DNA of 8,680 bases from CAZSCF01 sp964636505. GTDB taxonomy: Bacteria; Patescibacteriota; Minisyncoccia; Moranbacterales; UBA2206. This document shows positions 4,762 through 8,680 of the stretch, piece after piece (position 1 is the stretch's first letter; each line of letters opens with the position of its first letter). The stretch covers positions 1-8,680 of the forward strand of contig CAZWRY010000019.1 of the NCBI GenBank assembly GCA_964636505.1. The letters run 5' to 3'. The notes below the pieces were generated by a model. That model saw only the letters and a program-made list of their open reading frames with translations. It was not told where the DNA came from and made no database searches. The position numbers and the translations under genes are program-made.

Positions 4762-5160
4762 ATGAAAGGATTTAACGCTAACATTGAAAAAGACACTTTG
4801 GAAAACGGCAATTTTCGTAAAGTGCTCTACACTGGCAAACACAGCCAATTGGTTCTTATGAGCCTAAAACCGAAAGAAGAAATCGGGATGGAAGTTCACG
4901 AGGAAAACGACCAGTTTTTCCGTTTTGAAAAAGGAGAGGGAAAATGCATTATTGACGGCAACGAGTATGAGTTGAAAGACGGCGTGGCAATTGTTGTTCC
5001 CGCTGGTGCCCAGCATAATATCATTAACACTTCAGAAACTGAAGAATTAAAACTTTATACGATTTATTCTCCAGCTCATCATAAAGATGGCATTGTTAGA
5101 GCTACAAAGGAAGAAGCTGAAGCCAACGAAGCGGATTTTGACGGACAAACAACGGAATAG
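4762..5160 (+). CDS. Single-domain cupin protein (mannose-6-phosphate isomerase-like)
   Basis: A 132-residue cytoplasmic cupin. Motif 1 is at about 42-60 (GMEVHEENDQFFRFEKGEG) with His46 and a Gln51 where many cupins have Glu; motif 2 is at 74-89 (GVAIVVPAGAQHNIIN) with His85. The second His of the HxH pair in motif 1 is Glu48, so the metal site, if present, is His46, Glu48 or Gln51, and His85. The tail after the barrel (YSPAHHKDG, then an acidic end) is usual for this subfamily, which is common in small-genome bacteria; its substrate is unknown. TATAAA at 4752-4757 is a possible -10 five bases before ATG, but co-transcription with the DUF4405 gene is simpler. A terminator follows at 5193. 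Confidence 0.85.
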   Translation: MKGFNANIEKDTLENGNFRKVLYTGKHSQLVLMSLKPKEEIGMEVHEENDQFFRFEKGEGKCIIDGNEYELKDGVAIVVPAGAQHNIINTSETEELKLYTIYSPAHHKDGIVRATKEEAEANEADFDGQTTE

Positions 5161-5192
5161 ATAAAAGTTATAAATTCAATACTTTTAGCAGG

Positions 5193-5215
5193 AAACACCT
5201 TAAATGGTGTTTTTT
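5193..5215 (+). terminator. Rho-independent terminator after the cupin gene
   Basis: AAACACC pairs perfectly with GGTGTTT around the loop TTAAAT, followed by further T residues to 5215. It closes the DUF134-DUF4405-cupin stretch. Confidence 0.8.
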
Positions 5216-5235
5216 GCTTTGGGAAAAGTTGCTTA

Positions 5236-5300
5236 ACTCCACCGCTCCGCTGGAGTGGATAACTCGCCTTGACTCTGTGTGACACGAAGGTAATGTGTCA
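5236..5300. repeat. Two inverted repeats upstream of the recombinase
   Basis: ACTCCA (5236-5241) and TGGAGT (5251-5256) form one hairpin; TGACAC (5280-5285) and GTGTCA (5295-5300) form a second, ending six bases before the recombinase start codon with GAAGG in its loop. The second could be an operator or a recombinase-binding site, or it could mask the ribosome-binding site. No function is established. Confidence 0.4.
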
Positions 5301-5305
5301 TTGCT

Positions 5306-6215
5306 ATGGAAACAAGTAATCACAAACGAACCATAAACAATACCGCTGAAGAATATCTGATGTGGCTTCAGGTGGAAAGGCGATTCGCCCAGAGTTCTAT
5401 TGTAAGTTATCGCTCAAGGTTGAAATGTTTCGTCCGAGACGTCGGAGACGTTCCGATAGAAGAATTTACGATGGAACACATATTCAAACTCAAGCAGATA
5501 TTACATCAGCGGAATAATTCAGAAGTTTTTATCGGAGTCTGTCTGGCGGTTATCAAGGGGCTTCTGATATATTGCAAATCTAACCTCTCTACTCCGCTCC
5601 GTTTCAGTCCTGAAGACATAACTATTCCCAAGCGACCTCGCAGAGAGGTCGTTTTTCTTACCTCGGAAGAAATTCAAAGGTTCAGAGAATCAATTGATAT
5701 TAAACCTTTATATGGATTTCCGATTCAGGACGCTAGTTTCAGTTTTGATTTCTACTGGCTGTCGAATTAGTGAAGCCTTAAATTTGAAAATTCAGGATAT
5801 TGATTGGGATAAAAAAGAGGCGATGATTATTGGAAAAGGCAACAAGCAACGCAAGCTATATTTCACCGACTGGTCGCTGGAATGTATCAGGGAATATATA
5901 AAGAAAAGAAAATATAAAGGTAAATTTATTTTTGTAGTTCAGGGAAAAAAGAAACGCTGGGACAGAAACGATGCACAAAGGAGTTTCAGAAATTATCGTG
6001 AAAAACTTAGACTAGCTCCTATTATAACAGCTCATACGATAAGGCATAGTTTTGCCACGATGTTGCTCAAAAAAGGAGTAAGCCTAGGACACATTCAGGT
6101 TTTGCTTGGACATTCGGATATTCAAACTACCAGTCGCCATTATCTAGGAATCTTGAGCGATGATGAAGCCAAAGAAGCCCATAAAAAATATATGGATATG
6201 GATTCGTGGCTGTAA
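5306..6215 (+). pseudogene. Tyrosine recombinase (Xer/phage-integrase type) interrupted by a +1 frameshift
   Basis: Two adjacent frames together encode one recombinase of about 302 residues, the usual XerC/XerD length. The first frame (5306-5770) holds the N-terminal SAM-like core-binding domain, roughly residues 10-95, and the start of the catalytic domain (FLTSEEIQRF). After LYG (135-137) it loses similarity. Skipping one T in TTT at 5717-5719 moves to the second frame, which reads on as FRFRTLVSVLISTGCRISEAL to the stop at 6215. All six catalytic positions are present in the joined protein: Arg153, Lys177, His243, Arg246, His269 and Tyr279. Such enzymes cut and rejoin DNA at att or dif sites. 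It lies between the two 16S-end repeats, so it may be the integrase of the element. Either it is a recent inactivating mutation, a sequencing error in a T run, or a programmed +1 shift. Confidence 0.85.
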
Positions 6216-6216
6216 A

Positions 6217-6359
6217 ATAAATGATATAATTATTTTGGCTAGAACAAGCCATTTTATGTGAGAATATAAGAATTTTAGTGGTTTATTATATCATAAATGA
6301 TATAATTTTCTAAAATAATGTATATAATTGGCTATAATCGCATATACTTAATTATATAC
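6217..6359. promoter_or_regulatory. Array of AT-rich palindromes upstream of the Fic gene (operator candidates)
   Basis: ATTATATCAT, two A residues, and ATGATATAAT form a perfect 22-base palindrome at 6285-6306. Its right arm recurs as ATGATATAAT at 6221-6230 (15 bases shared counting flanks). GTATATAATT (6320-6329) and AATTATATAC (6350-6359) form a further perfect inverted repeat with a 20-base spacer, within which lies TATAAT (6333-6338). The pattern suits a DNA-binding regulator acting on this region; the winged-helix tail of the Fic protein is the obvious candidate. Confidence 0.5.
6236..6256 (+). terminator. Weak terminator-like hairpin after the recombinase
   Basis: TGGCT (6236-6240) pairs with AGCCA (6247-6251) around AGAACA, followed by TTTTAT. 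The five-pair stem is short, so termination would be partial. Confidence 0.3.
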
Positions 6360-6373
6360 AAAAAGGAAGTCTC

Positions 6374-6401
6374 TTGACTATTGGATATATTTAGCTATAA
6401 T
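6374..6401 (+). promoter_or_regulatory. Promoter of the Fic/HEPN genes
   Basis: TTGACT (6374-6379) and a perfect TATAAT (6396-6401) are separated by 16 bases, giving a predicted start near 6408 and a leader of about 25 bases. The block GCTATAATnnnATATAnTTAAT around this -10 is imperfectly repeated at about 6331-6353, suggesting a second promoter or a duplicated control site. Confidence 0.65.
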
Positions 6402-6425
6402 TAGATATAGTTAATATATATCTAA
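6401..6425. promoter_or_regulatory. Inverted repeat over the predicted Fic transcription start
   Basis: TTAGATATA (6401-6409) and TATATCTAA (6417-6425) are perfect nine-base inverted arms spaced by seven bases, centred a few bases past the predicted start site. Position and symmetry fit an autorepression operator. Confidence 0.5.
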
Positions 6426-6432
6426 ACTAACT

Positions 6433-7491
6433 ATGAACAATCGATTTAAAAAAAGAGTTAATTTAAGCGATGAAATACTACAAAAAATTGCTAAAATAGA
6501 CGAATTTAGGGGGTTGTGGAAAGGCAGTTTGCGACTTAGCCCCCAAACGCTAGGCAGGCTCAAAAGAAGCGTGCTTATCACCAGCACAGGGGCTTCTACT
6601 CGCATTGAAGGCTCGAGAATGTCCGATGATGAAATAGCAAGATTGATTGCAGGCTTGAAGTCAACTCCGCCAAAAGGTCGGGATGCCCAAGAGGTAGCGG
6701 GTTATGCTGACCTTCTGGGAAGAATTTTTGATAATTGGAAAACCTTCAAAATTACAGAGGGGCAGATTTTGCATTTCCATAAAATTTTGCTTAACTTTTC
6801 AGAAAAAGATACAAGGCACAGGGGAAATTACAAAACCGAAGACAATAAAGTGGTTATGAAGAAAGAGGATGGCACGGAAGTGGTTATCTTTGAGCCTACC
6901 AAGCCGTGGCTAACAAAAAAAGAAATGGATGACGTTTTATATTGGCTTACTGAACAGATGGAGAACAAAGAAACTCATCCGCTTATCCTTATTGCCAATT
7001 TCATTTTTGAATTTTTAGCAATCCATCCTTTTAGAGATGGCAATGGCAGACTTTCCAGAGCATTAACTACATTGCTCCTACTTAAAACTGGCTATACTTA
7101 TGTTCCATATGTTTCATTAGATGAAATTATTGAGGAACGAAAAATTGATTATTATCTGGCTCTTCGCAAGACCCAGTCCAAGCATAAGACGGAAAATGAA
7201 GACATTACGCATTGGCTCAATTTTTTTCTGGATGCTTTATTGGAACAAATCAATAGAGCTAAGAAAATAATGGAAGAAGACCAACCAGAGAAATTGCTCT
7301 CAGAAAAACAACTGGCCATCTATCAACTATTTCAGGCTGATATTAACACATTGAGTGTTTCTGAAATCAGTAAACAGCTTGAAGACTCGATTCCAATGGC
7401 TACGATTAAGCAGGCACTTTCCAGGCTGGTTGCTTTGAAGTTGATTGAAAGAATTGGAGTGAAAAGAGGAGCTAGATATAAAAAATTATAA
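6433..7491 (+). CDS. Fic family AMP-transferase with N-terminal inhibitory motif and C-terminal winged helix
   Basis: A 352-residue protein. Fic enzymes usually transfer AMP from ATP to a hydroxyl side chain (Tyr, Ser or Thr) of a target protein. The active-site motif HPFRDGNGRLSR is complete at 198-209, with catalytic His198. The inhibitory motif STRIEG (55-60) with Glu59 precedes the Fic core, making this a class II, self-inhibited Fic. The target-docking flap is around 130-160. Residues about 287-350 form a winged helix-turn-helix (LSVSEISKQLEDSIPMATIKQALSRLVALKLIER) able to bind DNA. Size and order match Shewanella SoFic-like proteins. Start ATG 6433 follows a good promoter and an inverted repeat but no clear Shine-Dalgarno site. 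The HEPN gene begins 42 bases after the stop with no obvious terminator between, so the two are probably one operon. Confidence 0.9.
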   Translation: MNNRFKKRVNLSDEILQKIAKIDEFRGLWKGSLRLSPQTLGRLKRSVLITSTGASTRIEGSRMSDDEIARLIAGLKSTPPKGRDAQEVAGYADLLGRIFDNWKTFKITEGQILHFHKILLNFSEKDTRHRGNYKTEDNKVVMKKEDGTEVVIFEPTKPWLTKKEMDDVLYWLTEQMENKETHPLILIANFIFEFLAIHPFRDGNGRLSRALTTLLLLKTGYTYVPYVSLDEIIEERKIDYYLALRKTQSKHKTENEDITHWLNFFLDALLEQINRAKKIMEEDQPEKLLSEKQLAIYQLFQADINTLSVSEISKQLEDSIPMATIKQALSRLVALKLIERIGVKRGARYKKL

Positions 7492-7533
7492 TTAGAATGA
7501 TAAAATTATTTACACTAAGAAGACTTACATTTT

Positions 7534-8604
7534 ATGAGTAAATATTATATCAAACGTTTTTATAGAACCAGCATTTCTTTGTCAAAGGATAGAAAAGAGC
7601 AACAGGAGAAATTAGGGACATGGAAATTTAAATATCCTGCAGATAATGTCTCTGTTGCAGCAAAGGATTCAATTGAAAGAGTTGATGATTTAAGTTTTCA
7701 TTATGGATTGGATGTAATTGTTGAAGTTGAAGCAAAAAATGACGAGGAAGCAATAAGTATCTCGATGGCGTATTCCGAAGTGACTATTAATATGATGACT
7801 TTTACTTCCTTGGCTATATGCCATCCGCCAAAATTGATAAACTCAATAAAATTTGAATATGAGCTAAACAAAAGTCAGTTTAGAGAAAATATCTACCCAT
7901 TGGATTTAAGTGAGATGATTATTGAGCTTTCCCCATTAGACAAAGAAAAATTTAATCAAGTATATGAGGCGTATAACAGATGTGAGCCTCAGTTTAAGGA
8001 AAGAGTGATAAGAGCCACATCTTGGTTAAGAAAAGGAATGGCTGAAAGGCATACGATGGATAAATTTATATCTTTTTGGATTGGAATTGAGGCTGTTAAA
8101 AATATTTTAAGAAAAAAACTGAAAAAAACAAATGATGAGTGGAAAGGTGTTAAGAATGTTTTTTCAAAAAGACTAGAAGGTATTAATTTTGAAAAAATAA
8201 AGGATGCTCGACAATGTTTATTTCATGGGTATGGCGAGTTGTCACCAGACTTTCATAAAGAAGTAGCTTCATATATTGATTCAGTTATGCTTGGTCTAAT
8301 TTGGAGTATTGCTGAAATATTGAAAATTGATGATGAGATTGTGGACAAAGCAATCAATGATGCGAATTGGAAAAAAACCCTTAATGTTTGGCATGTGCTA
8401 GGAGGAAGTATTCATGGATTGAAGGGAAGCTTGGAAGAAGACATTAAAAATTTCCCAAAGATAAAAATGACTGGAAATAATACTAAATATAGTTTTAATA
8501 ATGATGGCACAATTGCTGCGAAGTTGAATCCTAGCTTTACTCCAGTTTCAGATTCAAAGGAAATTAAATGGAAAGTTAATTTTGTTGAAATAAGAGGGGA
8601 GTAG
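7534..8604 (+). CDS. HEPN-domain protein (Apea-like) with R-x4-H-x-Y motif, putative RNase toxin
   Basis: A 356-residue protein. Residues 1-150 are an uncharacterised alpha/beta region. Residues about 155-265 look like an Apea-type HEPN helical domain: the long helix RATSWLRKGMAERHTMDKFISFWIGIEAVKN (160-190) with the W-x-x-IE signature, then KIKDARQCLFHGYGEL (221-236). This contains Arg226, His231 and Tyr233, the R-x4-H-x-Y motif of catalytically active HEPN RNases. A C-terminal part of about 90 residues has no recognised domain. HEPN proteins of this kind cleave RNA in toxin-antitoxin and anti-phage systems. No Shine-Dalgarno site precedes ATG 7534; translation may depend on the upstream Fic frame. 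The gene ends 19 bases before the right copy of the 16S-end repeat. Confidence 0.75.
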   Translation: MSKYYIKRFYRTSISLSKDRKEQQEKLGTWKFKYPADNVSVAAKDSIERVDDLSFHYGLDVIVEVEAKNDEEAISISMAYSEVTINMMTFTSLAICHPPKLINSIKFEYELNKSQFRENIYPLDLSEMIIELSPLDKEKFNQVYEAYNRCEPQFKERVIRATSWLRKGMAERHTMDKFISFWIGIEAVKNILRKKLKKTNDEWKGVKNVFSKRLEGINFEKIKDARQCLFHGYGELSPDFHKEVASYIDSVMLGLIWSIAEILKIDDEIVDKAINDANWKKTLNVWHVLGGSIHGLKGSLEEDIKNFPKIKMTGNNTKYSFNNDGTIAAKLNPSFTPVSDSKEIKWKVNFVEIRGE

Positions 8605-8623
8605 CTCCTGTTTCCTCCCACGA

Positions 8624-8644
8624 ATCACCTCCTTTCTAGGGAGA
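8624..8644 (+). repeat. Direct repeat, right copy (16S 3'-end fragment; candidate att site)
   Basis: This 21-base sequence is identical to 33-53 but is preceded by unrelated DNA, so no 16S gene precedes it. The downstream bases to 8680 still resemble the left spacer (GATGG, TAGAATACTTTGCA against TAGAGCATTGCA), as expected if this is the displaced original 16S spacer leading to 23S beyond the window. A GGAG-TAG-CTCC hairpin (8598-8608) overlaps the HEPN stop codon just before it. Confidence 0.75.
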
Positions 8645-8680
8645 ATTCCGATGGTGCCGTAGAATACTTTGCATTAAAGA

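Noticed and set aside
4585..4848. Minus-strand open frame across the DUF4405 and cupin genes
   Set aside because: It overlaps two recognisable families on the other strand and has no family-like features of its own.
361..5256. Dispersed ACTCCGC-type motifs (about 361, 3611, 5238, 5590) as a mobile repeat family
   Set aside because: Only about ten bases are shared, the spacing and flanks differ, and one copy lies in recombinase coding sequence; they look like unrelated short hairpins.
5236..5300. Inverted repeats before the recombinase as an integron attC site or CRISPR unit
   Set aside because: There are no attC-type R/L boxes or conserved core, and no regularly spaced repeats; two short unrelated hairpins explain the pattern.
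8598..8680. A second full 16S rRNA gene at the right end
   Set aside because: The similarity begins abruptly at 8624 inside the 16S tail; helix 45 and everything upstream are missing, so it is only a 3' fragment.

Overview
The window is low-GC bacterial DNA that begins in the last 46 bases of a 16S rRNA gene, with helix 45 and an intact anti-Shine-Dalgarno tail. Several features suggest a Patescibacteria/CPR (Parcubacteria-like) genome: small proteins, several genes without a Shine-Dalgarno site sitting directly on a -10 box, and a DUF5320/DUF134/DUF4405/cupin gene set. This assignment is an inference from gene style, not from a database match. No 23S rRNA follows the 16S end inside the window. 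A 21-bp copy of the 16S 3' end plus the start of the spacer recurs at 8624-8644, right at the window's end, without any 16S body before it. About 8.6 kb of genes therefore lies between two copies of the rRNA-gene boundary, which is the pattern left by an element integrated at the 3' end of a 16S gene.

Layout. 1-46: 16S 3' end. 47-426: spacer with several hairpins and a terminator-like structure. 427-2939: three plus-strand genes for envelope or exported proteins (a membrane-anchored coiled-coil protein, a membrane protein with a C-terminal SGNH/GDSL-hydrolase-like domain, and an exported beta-sandwich-like protein), with a 16-codon lipoprotein-signal remnant between the first two. A palindromic terminator at 2959-2980 is shared with a convergent minus-strand membrane protein (3007-3474). 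3475-3800: spacer with a divergent promoter, a possible structured RNA ending in a terminator, and a strong sigma70-type promoter. 3801-5160: DUF5320, DUF134 regulator, DUF4405-type membrane cytochrome-like protein and a cupin. 5306-6215: a Xer-length tyrosine recombinase broken by a single +1 frameshift, all catalytic residues otherwise present. 6216-6432: an AT-rich control region with three inverted repeats. 6433-8604: a Fic AMP-transferase with a C-terminal winged helix, followed 42 bp later by a HEPN protein carrying an R-x4-H-x-Y motif.

How the genes may work together. The Fic/HEPN pair is the most interesting part. In known HEPN-MNT toxin-antitoxin pairs the nucleotidyltransferase silences the HEPN RNase by adding AMP to the Tyr of the same R-x4-H-x-Y motif. 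Here an AMP-transferring Fic enzyme is encoded in the MNT position. It is fused to a DNA-binding domain and preceded by operator-like palindromes, so an analogous Fic-controlled HEPN system is a testable inference. With the recombinase and the 16S-end repeats, this region may be the cargo of a decaying integrative element that targets the 16S rRNA 3' end.
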